DNA of 64,000 nucleotides from positions 1 through 64,000 of the forward strand of contig NW_024468512.1 in NCBI RefSeq assembly GCF_001632365.1, written 5' to 3'. The notes below the pieces were generated by a model, which had not been told where the DNA came from, ran no database searches, and worked only from the letters and a program-made list of their open reading frames with translations. The translations under genes and the position numbers were made by a program. Shown here piece by piece: positions 46,986-56,780 of this stretch. This DNA comes from Laetiporus sulphureus 93-53. Taxonomy: Eukaryota > Basidiomycota > Agaricomycetes > Polyporales > Laetiporaceae. The stretch's first letter is position 1; each line of letters starts with the position of its first letter.

Positions 46986-47300
46986 GCATCGATAGACTGA
47001 GCGTCCGGGGGGAGGCGCTGTCGAAAATGGTAAGAAGTATGCATCGAATGAGTCGATGGTGACGCATTGCAGAGCAAAGGCCCGGATGAGTTGGCGACTG
47101 GCGTCAGAGGGTCACGTTGGGAGGTTCGAGTAGGGTGAAAATCGACGATCCAGCGATTGGCAACCTAGGCATTGCCGACAAGAGGCAGCAGTATCCTGAA
47201 GGCAAAATGCTCGGTGTCGGATGAAAGAGACGTGGTGAAGCCGAAAGCCAAGTGCAGAAGCCTGCGTGCCAGCCGGATCGCGCCGCCTACGCCATCATTA

Positions 47301-47772
47301 CAGTACACCTGCTCATAATGCATTCCCTCATAGTGCATAACACCTCATAATACATAGCTCCATGTAGGCACGGAGTTGGTGCCCGCCAAATTATGCATGA
47401 GATCTCATACCGCATAATGCATACCCAAAACACGGCATTATGCGTTATGATATCGTGAGAATAATGCCTAACTAGGAAATTTCATGTGCATTGAAGGTTA
47501 TACAGGATGCATAACACCATTTTTGTCCAGTAATTATGTTCATAAATTATGTTTATGTCCAGATTTGGGGGTACAAAACCAGGTTTGTCGCAAAAAAGTA
47601 GTAACAATTTGGTGAAATGTGAGACTTATTTTGTGTGCGTGATAGCCCTACCTTGGGAAGTCACGCATAGTCACACAATGTCACACTATGTGACAGCCCG
47701 GTAATGCATACTACCTCATAATGCATAGCCAAACCTGGGCACCGACATTATGCATTATGAGCAGGTGTACTG
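47301..47772. mobile_element. Tc1/mariner-type MITE, 472 bp
   Basis: Terminal inverted repeats of 23 bp begin CAGTACACCTGCTCATAATG on the left, and the right end (ATGCATTATGAGCAGGTGTACTG) mirrors them. The element is flanked by TA on both sides (47299-47300 and 47773-47774), the Tc1/mariner target duplication, and CAGT...ACTG ends suit that superfamily. The interior holds no transposase and is full of CATAATGCAT-like words in both orientations, so most of it can fold back. Confidence 0.88.
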
Positions 47773-47893
47773 TACGTGCTTCGCGTCACATCAGCACTGC
47801 AGACTTCGCTGTCAGAAACAATGACACGCCGAATTGCGAAGTTCAGCATTAACGGTACCTTACATGACCCAGGAATCAAATTCGAACCCCCTC

Positions 47894-48265
47894 CTACAGC
47901 ACCAACTTCGAACTGGAAATTTCTCCGGCATCTCCTTCAAACCTGAACACCTCCTCAAGGTCCTACACAACCTGAGCTCAAATCTTTCATAATTAACATT
48001 GTTCTCACCAACCACCACGGCTTCTCCCCTGCACTCCCCTCTGCACCCTCCACAAAGCTTTCCTGCAGCCGGTCTGTCACCGCCCACCACCTGCGGGTCT
48101 CATCGTCCTCTGCCAGCATCCTCATGTCCACCTCATAATCGCTATCAGTATACTTGAAGTTGGCAATGAGCAGGTGCAGAGGTGGGTAGTAGTAGAGTAG
48201 TCGGCAATGTGGTGCCGAGCAAGCGTGGCGAGCACACCTGGCCAGGCGAGAACGAAGGATCTGTG
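47894..48265 (-). pseudogene. L-rhamnose mutarotase pseudogene, N-terminally truncated
   Basis: Minus-strand pieces match the RhaM family: WPGVLATLARHHIADYS, then in another frame PPLHLLIANFKYTDSDYEVD, LAEDDETRRWWAVTDRLQES and EGAEGSAGEKPWW. An intron then joins to LEEVFRFEGDAGEISSS, with TAG at 47894-47896. The frame changes inside a CTACTCTACTACTACC run near 48190-48200, where a normal protein reads without a break. The first ~30 residues of the family are missing, and the similarity ends at a TCCGGCG-N5-CGCCGGA palindrome at 48269-48287. RhaM interconverts rhamnose anomers in pectin-sugar use; this copy should be non-functional. Confidence 0.8.
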
Positions 48266-50201
48266 TGGTCCGGCGGATTTCGCCGGATGCGAGGAGATCA
48301 CTGAAGACCACCGCTGTAAGCCATTGCAAGGCTGAAGAGTGGAATCGTAAGACGAGCGGTGAGAATCGATAGTTGCTGATGTTATAAATTTTAAGACATG
48401 CTGCATGAACTCAGCCCAGTGCCCGGGAGCATTCTTCAATGTTGTGCGTGAAGTGGTTTTCCTTCACACGGACATGTTCAGTGATCGCGCAAAGCCCGAA
48501 GTCATTTGTCTTGCCGCATGTATTGTAACCTGCGCATCATATGAAGCTATCCGCCTCTTCAGATGCATCGTGATCTGGCTTCGCACGGACATGTTCAGTG
48601 ATGCACGTGAACCCCATGTCATGAAGGTCTGAAGGTCTGAAGCTTGAAGCCATCTATCCTCCCGTATGTGTCCTAACATTCATGGTTCTGACTTAAGGCT
48701 CCATTTTCACGAGGAAACCTGTCATATCTTGACTGCTTCAGCCGTTTACGGGAAGCTGGTTCTATTGTTAAAGTCATTTTAATTGCTCATTATCTCTCCA
48801 GATCTCCACTTGTCCGCGTGCGCCTATCGCCTTGATGGGTGCTTAGTTCAGTAGTCGTGCAGAAAGGCTGCTCAGACACAAGAAACGTGAAAGTGCCACA
48901 CTTGGCTACTTTATCTGCATCAGTAGGGGGTGCCAACAACTTAGCTGAATGCACAGGCTATACGACTTGAGGGCACCACTAACAGGAATATGATATAACG
49001 TGAAAAAATAGTAAATCATGGAGATTATGTGCTACTACAGATTAGTACTATAGCTGTATCATACTAGTGAAGCTTTCAGTCTAGTAGTGTCTTCAGACTG
49101 TGGCCTTCAGTCTGGTGCCTTTAGAGTGTTGTAGGATCATATGCTTCAATGCACCAGTGACTTCAGCATACAATCTTATTGTCTATGTGTGCTGGTGAGT
49201 TGTCTTTAAGGTGGAGTCTTCAGGTCATTGTCATCAGAGGGTGGTCTGAAGGATGGCCAAGCCATCGCTTCAGAGTGTCGTTATCAGATTGTTGCCTTCC
49301 AATGCACCACCTTCAGACGACTGCCTTCAGGCACTGATTACCACTGCAGCATGCAGATCACAGCTGGTGACTGGTATACCATCCAGCCAGCCAGGACAAC
49401 ACATCAGAGTGAATGCAATGCAGTGCGAACAAAGAGGGAATGTGTACCCGACGCGCTTGCCAGCTGGCTTCAGACCAACGACCCTATCCGGCTATTCAGC
49501 GTAATCCGGCGGATACTGCCAGACCACGCAGGTTCAACCTTTATGGCCAGATGGCAGCATGTAGCGCTTTGTACTCGGCCTCTGACTCGGGCTTCAGCTG
49601 CACGATGGTCAATTGCTTTGCATGTGCATTTTATGAGATAATCACCTTTATGATCTGGCAAGCATGCTATATATGTGGGATAGACATGATGGGAGAACAG
49701 AGTAGACATGGGAGACATGAAGCCATTTTCAACCACTTCATATGCTTAGTAAAGGCCATTAAATTGTTAACTTTAGTTAAAATCATTTGTATTGGTCGCA
49801 ATTGACATTCTGAATTTGACATTTTGCACAGAAATGGAATCGTCGCAAATTACCAAAGCTATATTTGAACTGCACAGAAAGTGAGAAAATTCAAAGTGAT
49901 GGCATATATTCGATAATGCTATGTCCTGCATCGCTACTTCATAATACGTAAGATCAAACGAGGCAGCTGCAAATTGAGGACACAATTTAAATTCATTGTA
50001 TAATATTTGTAAGATGTTCGACAGATTCTGAGTACAAGTACAAAGGACAGATTTCAAAACTAGGTACAATTGGCTATGTTCCCGTGAAATTATCAACATT
50101 CACCGAAATTGCTTCCCAAGCAATCTCTAGACTTCCTGAGTAGAACCAAATGTCAGAAAGTGAAGTGCAACTCTCACGAAAGAGAGACATCTCTCAGCAT
50201 C
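48266..50201. other. Intergenic, repeat-rich, no gene
   Basis: Nearly 2 kb without a supportable gene. A 19-bp direct repeat, CACGGACATGTTCAGTGAT, occurs at 48467-48485 and 48584-48602. The stretch 49070-49340 is crowded with CTTCAG words at irregular ~15-25 bp spacing, a degenerate tandem repeat. A further CCGGCGGAT copy lies near 49506. AT-rich DNA follows up to the Copia element. Confidence 0.5.
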
Positions 50202-50428
50202 TGTTGAGAAAGCCGAACCTCACGACTGAGGCTCAGGGACAAGCTGAGGTACCGAGGCCCTCACAAACGAGAGTCTGGATCAATGTGGCTGAGGAATTAG
50301 ATAATATTTTCTAATGTGTACATGTATATATAAAGAAATGCCATATCAGGAAGATCTGCATCATCCTGCATCCTCCTTCATCCCGGATGCTCACCCGCGT
50401 TCCGTGTTCCTAATCTGAGGCTTAATAG
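50202..50428 (+). repeat. Copia 5' LTR
   Basis: Begins TGTTGAGAAAGCCGAACCTC and ends in CTGAGGCTTAATAG. It contains the promoter-like stretch GTACATGTATATATAAAG. It is 18 bp longer than the 3' copy because of extra sequence near 50225-50245 (CTGAGGCTCAGGGACAAG). Confidence 0.9.
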
Positions 50429-50442
50429 GTTATGAGTCCTGG
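50429..50442 (+). other. Copia primer-binding site matching the middle of initiator tRNA-Met
   Basis: Directly after the LTR, GTTATGAGTCCTGG, with the preceding G, matches the complement of the tRNA-iMet anticodon stem-loop (GGTTATGAGCCCTG) at 13 of 14 positions. It does not match a tRNA 3' end. Drosophila copia uses an internal half-tRNA primer in the same way. Confidence 0.6.
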
Positions 50443-50761
50443 GCTTTCAGATTGACCTCGAACCTTATCAATTGATTCCTCTGACATTATTACTTGGCAA
50501 CATGGCTGAAGAGGAAGAGAGATCGTCGTACCCGCACATTGAGCCCCTAAAAGAAGACTAAGAGAGGTGAAAAGGAAGGCCAGTGGCCGCAGTGGTGGAA
50601 GAGAGCTGATGAAAAGAGGCAGAAGAGAGTGGATCGCACCAACAAGGGTGAAGGATCCTCGAAGGGCAAAGAACGCGCATTTGTAGTGCATGATTCTAAC
50701 GAAGATCAGAACACTGTATCCCTAGGTAATTCTGATGAACATATTTCTTCATTTTATTCAT

Positions 50762-52170
50762 GGATTGCTGATACAGCAATGACCTCGCATGTCACAAACT
50801 GACGCAAGATCTTCACATTGTATCAAGTGCTCGAGAATCATACCATCTCCAGATTAAATCTGGAGAGCTTAGCGGCAGTTGACCGTGGCTCTGTAGATCT
50901 TGAAAGCACATTTGGAGATCAGAAAGTGCAATTCTGACTCAATAATGTGCTATATGCGTCGCAGACATGCCACAACTTAATTTCGCTTGGGCGGCTGGAT
51001 GCTGCAGGCGGTCGCATTGTTGCAGAAAATAAAAGAGCTATTCTCATTGATAAAAATGGGAAGATGTTGGCTACTGCCACACGTCAGGGCTATTTATATT
51101 TCACCGACAATGTGCAACCATTGTCTAAATCATCGAGCATCATCTATGCAATGCAGGAACATGCTCCGCATACATGGGCGGAGTGGCACCATATTTATGG
51201 CCATATCGAAAAAGATGCGCTGAAGCGCCTTCATCGAGAATCACTCGTTGATGGCTTTACTGTCATTCCGAACTCTGACAATTTCATGTGCGAAGTGTGC
51301 ATCCAGGCGAAGTTTTCCTGCAAGCCATACCCGAAGAGCGCTGATCATAGAAGTGAGATCCCCAGTGAATCGACACATACTGATGTGTGGGGACCTGCTC
51401 CAACGACCGCTCTACAAGGTTGGTGATACTACATTACTTTTACTGATGATGCCACACATCGCAGTGTCATCCTTTTTATGAAAACAAAGGACGAGACCTC
51501 TCAGAAGGTCAAAGAATATATGACGTACCTCAATCACTGATTGGGTCATCAGTCGAGAATGATCCAAATGGACAATGGATGTGAGTACCTCAATTCAGAT
51601 CTTACTGATTGGTGTCATTCTCAGAAAATTGAGACTGGTGCTACTGCACCATATTCTCCTCCCCAGAACGGCATTGTGGAGCGTCTCAACTGCACGTTGC
51701 TTTCTTTAGCACGTGCAATGTCGTTCGCCCATGCTCTACCTCATTTTCTATGGGCTGAAGCAGTGCGCCATGCGGTTTATATTAAAAATTGTGCACCTAC
51801 ACGTGCGCTCAATGGCACCACTCCGGACGGTAAATGGAATGATAAAAAACTGAATATCACTCACCTTCGAGAGTTCGGTTGCGTTATATGGGTTCTTGAT
51901 GAAGAACTCAACTTATTGAAGCTTGCGCCACAAGCCAGCAAACATATCTTTGTTGATTACATGGACGGTCCTCAAGCAATTAGATATTATGATGCTAAAA
52001 TGTGTCAAATTAAAATAACGCGTAATTATCATTTCTTACCTATACTAGAACTCAAGTTAACTGATTCCCCATTTGGGGAGTCGCATCCACCTGCAAATAC
52101 GCAGCATGCAGAGGAGTCCGAGAGTAATAGCGATGCGCAGATATTCGCATTAGGTGATGATCCGTCCTGA
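50762..52170 (+). pseudogene. Copia protease remnant and integrase
   Basis: The protease-like start reads WIADTAMTSH, where DSGAT or DTGAT is usual. GAG-pre-integrase follows with WHHIYGHI and CEVCIQAKF, forming the HHCC zinc site. The integrase core has HTDVWGP (first Asp), QMDNGCEYLNSDL (second Asp) and PPQNGIVERLNCTLL (Glu), so the DDE triad survives. In-frame stops lie near 50802 (TGA), 50936 (TGA), 51424 (TGA) and 51538 (TGA). It ends before an Asp/Ser/Glu-rich linker. Confidence 0.85.
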
Positions 52171-52383
52171 GACCTTGATCCGGCTGGAGGAAGTGATCAG
52201 AATTCTCGGAAGAGAAAAGAACGAGAATATGACACACCTGTTGAGCCCAGAAGGATGAGCAGAAGAACCGTTCAGCAAGATTATCGATTGCTGAACGATC
52301 CGAGCACCAATGATCCGTCCTCAGAAGATAACGACACACCGGAACTGGAAGAAGCTTGAAGTGCCGGTGATCTTGATCTGAGC

Positions 52384-53349
52384 ATGAACGATGAATGCAT
52401 TGCGGATCAAGCATCGTTTGCAGAGCTCGTCTATATAGCCATGAACGCTCTCGGAAACATGGAAGCGAATGAGCCTAAGACACTAGCTGATGCAAAGCAA
52501 TCTTCTGAATGGCTAAGCTGGAAGAAGGCTGTCCAAGCTGATCTTAGACAATTGCATGACATGGGAACATGGGATCTGGTAGATCTCTCTCCCGATCGCA
52601 AACCTATCGGAAACAGATGGGTCCTTGTCAAGAAGACAAACAAAGAAGGCGAAATAATTAAATATAAAGCACATCTGGTAGTGAAAGGATACTCTCAGAT
52701 TCCTGGAATGGATTTCTCAGAGACCTTTGCACTGGTTGTGCATCTCGAAATGATTTGTGCAGTCCTAAGCTTGGCAGCAGTTCTCGATTGGGAAATCCAA
52801 CAAATGGACGTCAAAGGAGCGTATCTGAATAGATCCCTTAAAGAGGAAATATATATGCGTCAACCCGAAGGATATAGCGATGGAACAAATCGAGTATGTC
52901 GCCTTAGAAAAACTTTGTATGGACTCAAACAAGCAGGTCGCGAGTGGAATATTGAATTAATCAACATTTTTTAAATGTGGATTTCAAACGTTTACTCGCA
53001 AATCCATGCACATACATACATCCGAATCTGAGGGAATAAGATAGAAATTGTCGTCGTTTGGGTAGACGATCTATTATTATTCACCAATGCTCTGAGCGTT
53101 ATGGGACTCCTTAAAAAGGAACTTCAAAATACGTTTGAAGTCACCGACTTAGGAGAACCTCATAAGATCATTGGTATTGAAATTACGAGAGATCGCGCTA
53201 AACGCACGATTAAAATCTCTCAATCTCAATACATACAGGTTTTATTATTCAAAAACGGATTAGCGAACGCTAATTCTGTTGGAATGCCTCTTGATCTGAA
53301 CATAATGCTCGAGAAGGAAGAAGATAATGATGATAGCGTGCCTGATTGA
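52384..53349 (+). pseudogene. Copia reverse transcriptase, broken
   Basis: Contains the standard Copia RT run: SSEWLSWKKAVQADLRQL, GNRWVLVKKTN, KAHLVVKGYSQIPGMDFSET, QQMDVKGAYLNRSLKEEIYM and LRKTLYGLKQAGREW. After a stop at 52972-52974 and a frame change it continues with VVWVDDLLLF, where the usual YVDD has become WVDD, and LKKELQNTFEVTDLGEPHKI. It stops at 53347-53349 (TGA). Confidence 0.85.
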
Positions 53350-54059
53350 AGCAACACATATGCGTCAGTAATCAGTTCCTTAATGTATGTCACTGTAGCG
53401 ACCCGTCCCCATATCGCATTTGCCGTGCAACGCCTCAGCTCGTTCACAGCAAACCCAGCATTAGCGCATTGGACAGCTGCTAAATGCGTGCTCTAATATC
53501 TTGCAGGAACACACAATGCTGAAATAATTTATGGCGTTGAAAATCAGGCTGACACACGCGCTCAATCTGAGCATCGTGTGTATTTCCATGGATTCTCTGA
53601 TGCTGATTATGCAAATGACGTACGCAATCGAAAATCCATCTTCAGCTTCGTGTTCCGCCTTGGATCAGGCGTGATAACGTAGAGTGCCAAGAAGCAAACC
53701 ACAGTTGCATTGTCAACAACTGAGGCAGAATACATCGCATCTGTGACAGCAGCTCGCGAAGCCATGTGGCTGTGAAGTTTATTTAAACAAATAGGCTTCA
53801 ATCAGTCCCAACCTACCCTGTTGTATGAGGATAATAATTCTGCAATTGCAATTGCAAAAGATCCTCAGTTTCATGCGTGTTCTAAACATTTTGATGTAAA
53901 ATATCATTATGTGCGCAAACAGCAACAAAGGGGATGTATTAATATTGTTTATTGTCCTACTGAAGATATGATTGCGGACATTTTTACGAAAGCACTCCCC
54001 AAATCGCGGCATCAAAAGCTATCTTGTTTGCTTGAAATGTCCATCGACTTGCGAGAGAG
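53350..54059 (+). pseudogene. Copia RNase H region, broken
   Basis: Reads YMSVTVATRPHIAFAVQRLS, then the RNase H segments FHGFSDADYANDV, SAKKQTTVALSTTEAEYIAS, YEDNNSAIAIAKDPQFHA and KHFDVKYHYVRKQ, ending IADIFTKALPKSRHQKL. Stops interrupt it at about 53494 (TAA), 53681 (TAG, where Trp is usual) and 53774 (TGA, where Arg is usual). The purine run GCGAGAGAG at 54051-54059 is the polypurine tract before the 3' LTR. Confidence 0.85.
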
Positions 54060-54268
54060 TGTTGAGAAAGCCGAACCTCATGACCGAGGTACCGAGGCCC
54101 TCACAAATGAGAGTCTGGACCAATGTGGCTGAGGGATTAGATAATATTTCCTAATGTGTACATGTATATATAAAGGAATGCCATATCAGGAAGATCCACA
54201 CCATCCCGCATCCTCCTTCATCCCGGATGCTCACCCGCGTTCCGTGTTTCTAATCTGAGGCTTAATAG
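54060..54268 (+). repeat. Copia 3' LTR
   Basis: Same sequence as the 5' LTR apart from an 18-bp deletion and several substitutions, mostly transitions (for example TTTTCTAAT against TTTCCTAAT). Begins TGTTGAGAAAGC after the polypurine tract. Confidence 0.9.
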
Positions 54269-54340
54269 CTTCGATTTGGTTTTTAAGGATAAATATATCA
54301 TCTGTCATTCATATCAATGAGTACGTTTTGGCTGAGTGGA

Positions 54341-54999
54341 TGTCACGGCATGCTGATGACAAAGATAGACAACCAAACAAAGAGTTCCCTTGAGGGTCTC
54401 CTGGTAAAAGCCTACAGCAACGAGCTGTGGCAGTTCGACGTGTCCACTGATGAGGCCGGAGTTGCTAGTCACGAAGTGAGACTTACTGGCGATGCAAGTG
54501 GTGCTATCACAAGTGTGAGGATGTAAGGTGAATGTATAGCACACTGAGAGTGTCTGGTAAGACCCCTCTGTGATGGTAGTGGTGGACGAAGGAGAATAAG
54601 ACTGAGGTCTCCTCCTTGTCTCACTGGTCCTTATATACACGATTGTCTATCTACTGTACAGTACTACATAAGCGAGTCACATGCTGTGCTACTGGACCAT
54701 GCTACAATTGTACGACTTGTTCCAATTATCCTGATTGGCTGTCCAATAATATTCCGTGGAGACAGAGCTCCTCTTGAGCATGCAATATGGTGTCATGACA
54801 ATTGTGATATATGGCACCATGCCGAGGGGCTCAATGTCATGTGACAATGCCGAGAGAGATCTGAGGTCACGTGACTAGATGCCTTGTTATCTTATCTCTC
54901 ATTAGGTCACGTGATTCTTGTGCGACGTGAAATGATTAAAATAATATGCTTCTAATAGCATTTGTTCCTATAATGACTTGTCAGGTAAAAACTGTGACA
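54341..54999 (-). repeat. Gypsy element 1, 3' LTR
   Basis: 659 bp, TGTCACGGCATGCTGATGAC at the left end and AAACTGTGACA at the right. It differs from its partner at 11 positions, all transitions. Confidence 0.95.
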
Positions 55000-55017
55000 T
55001 CATCCCCTTCTCAAGAT

Positions 55018-55400
55018 TCATCGTCCCGATGAGCCAAAGCCTTTGGCACCTCGTATGGTTCACTTTGCAAGTGAACTGTCTGCCTCAGAAATGATTCCTG
55101 GAGCGTAGCATTCGCATATGAGTTGTGCGACACGATCGCCTGTCCTGACCTCGAACGGTTTGCTGGTCATGTTAACGAGGAGCACTTTGATTTTCCCTGT
55201 GTAATCTGAGTCGATTACCCCTGCTGTGACATCAATCCCTTTGAGGGCTAGCCCACTTTGGGGGGCCACTCGAATGTATGTTCACTTTGGAGGGTCAACC
55301 GCAAGCCCAGTACCAATGAGCATTCTGGACTGTGGGGGAATGTCTATGTCTTGTATGGATTTGACATCCTACCCAACAGCTTCTGAGGATCCCTTGTAGG
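55018..55400 (-). pseudogene. Gypsy element 1: dUTPase domain at the end of pol
   Basis: Minus-strand reading gives the trimeric dUTPase motifs in order: a damaged motif 1 (EAVG, stop, DVKS), motif 2 [13 protein letters not shown], motif 3 [17 protein letters not shown], motif 4 [10 protein letters not shown], and the Gly-rich motif 5 RGAKGFGSSGR just before the final TGA (55018-55020). dUTPases hydrolyse dUTP and limit uracil in new cDNA. Three in-frame stops (one TAG, two TGA) lie in this segment. The final stop is separated from the 3' LTR only by the polypurine tract, so dUTPase is the true C-terminus of the polyprotein. Confidence 0.9.
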
Positions 55401-55735
55401 GTGCTCGGGCATTTGGATGAGTGTGGAAAAAGACCATGAATTCATCAGGGTGATCGGACAGGGTGATTTTGTATGCTTTGCGTGTTCGCGGCTTGGCTCT
55501 TGGAGTGTCTGGGTGTGTCTTATGGAATTCCTCCACTTTGTCTTTGACATTCGTGAGGTTTTCCAGTGGTTCCCAGGTATTATCGCTGTGGTCATAGTCT
55601 AACCACTTGACGAGATACTGGGTCTTGTTGTACCTGACTCTTGAATCCAGGATGTCCTCCACATCCCATTCCTCTTCTCCATCTATGATGACTGGAGGAT
55701 TAGGGGGAGGTATGTGTCCAGGGATAGAGTCTTAA
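55401..55735 (-). pseudogene. Gypsy element 1: chromodomain
   Basis: Reads [20 protein letters not shown] and [20 protein letters not shown], a chromodomain with the aromatic positions Y/W/W in place, preceded by a stop (TAA at about 55733). Chromodomains on integrases direct insertion to marked chromatin. A linker follows ([18 protein letters not shown]) leading to the dUTPase. Confidence 0.9.
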
Positions 55736-56780
55736 TGGAGCATTATGAGTTTGGAAGCATAAAACATCAGATGCAGCCTCATGTCCGCTGGTAATTGCAG
55801 CTTGAACGATACGGTTCTGATTTTTTCAAGGATCTTGAATGGTCCATAGTTCTGCGTCATAAGCTTCTGGCTTTTGACCTTTACATGGAGATCTTTTCCT
55901 CGAATAAGCATTTCGTCTCCTACTTTGAAAGGGACATCTTGCTTTTTGAGATCGAAATACCATTTCATTCTTTCCACAGCTAATGACAGAGCGGCACGGG
56001 CTTGTTCCTGTGCTTGATCGCGGTTATGGAATAAGTGTTCCAGGCATGGATGCTGTATTTCTTCCAGTACGTCTGGTGCCATTCGGGGGTGTTGACCATG
56101 CTCAATGAAAAATGGGGACAGACCTGTCGATTCTGAAGCTTGATTGTTGTATGCAAATTCTGCTGTGGGCAACAGTGTGGCCCAATCAGTTTGTCAGTAA
56201 TTGCAGTACATGCGCAAATATTGCTCCAGAATTTGGTTGACTCGTTCGGTCTGTCCATCCATTTCAGGGTGATAAGCTGTAGACATCATAGACTTAATGT
56301 GAAGTTTCTGACAGAACTCCTGGAATAGTCTGGCTGAGAACTGTGTGCCTCGATCAGAGATGATCTGCCGTGGAATTCCATGGAGTTTGAATACTTCATT
56401 ATAGAAGATTGATGCTACTTGAGATGCTGTCATCATGTCATCTACTGGGTAGAAATGAGCATGTTTGGTGAATCTATCGATGACTACCAGAATGGCAGTC
56501 TTCTTTTCTCCCCTATGGTCTGGGCTTGGTGGTAACTGTGTAATCAGGTTACATGTAACCATTTCCCAAGGCCCCTCTGGTACTGGGTTAGGTTGTAACA
56601 GTCCGTAAGGCTTTTGCTTGCTCATCTTGTTTCTCTGACAAGTTACACAGCCTTGGATGTACTTCTTAACATCAATGGTGAACCCTGGCCACCAGTAGTT
56701 CCTGCTGATCAGCTCCTGCGTCTTCCATCATCCGGGATGTCCAGCTGTAGAGATATCGTGGTGTAGCTTGATCAACTCAT
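55736..56780 (-). pseudogene. Gypsy element 1: integrase
   Basis: Zinc-binding HHCC region (LHHDISTAGHPG, then CVTCQRNK) and the DDE core: VVIDRFTKHAHFYPV, ISDRGTQFSARLFQEFC, DGQTERVNQILEQYLR. It continues with FAYNNQASESTGLSPFFI, then the GPY/F-like C-terminal part (QNYGPFKILEKI). TGA codons interrupt it at HPG-stop-WK near 56729 and at NY-stop-QTDW near 56194; arginine is usual at such places. Confidence 0.9.

Larger units (their letters stand above)
50202..54268 (+). mobile_element. Degenerate Ty1/Copia LTR retrotransposon
   Basis: Two LTRs (50202-50428, 54060-54268) enclose Copia pol domains in the Copia order: protease-like, GAG-pre-integrase, integrase, reverse transcriptase, RNase H. 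The region between the primer site and the protease is only ~300 bp, so most of gag is missing. At least eight in-frame stops and several frame changes inactivate it. Flanking pentamers GCATC (50197-50201) and GCTTC (54268-54272, if the LTR ends at 54267) match at four of five positions and may be a mutated target duplication. Confidence 0.92.
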
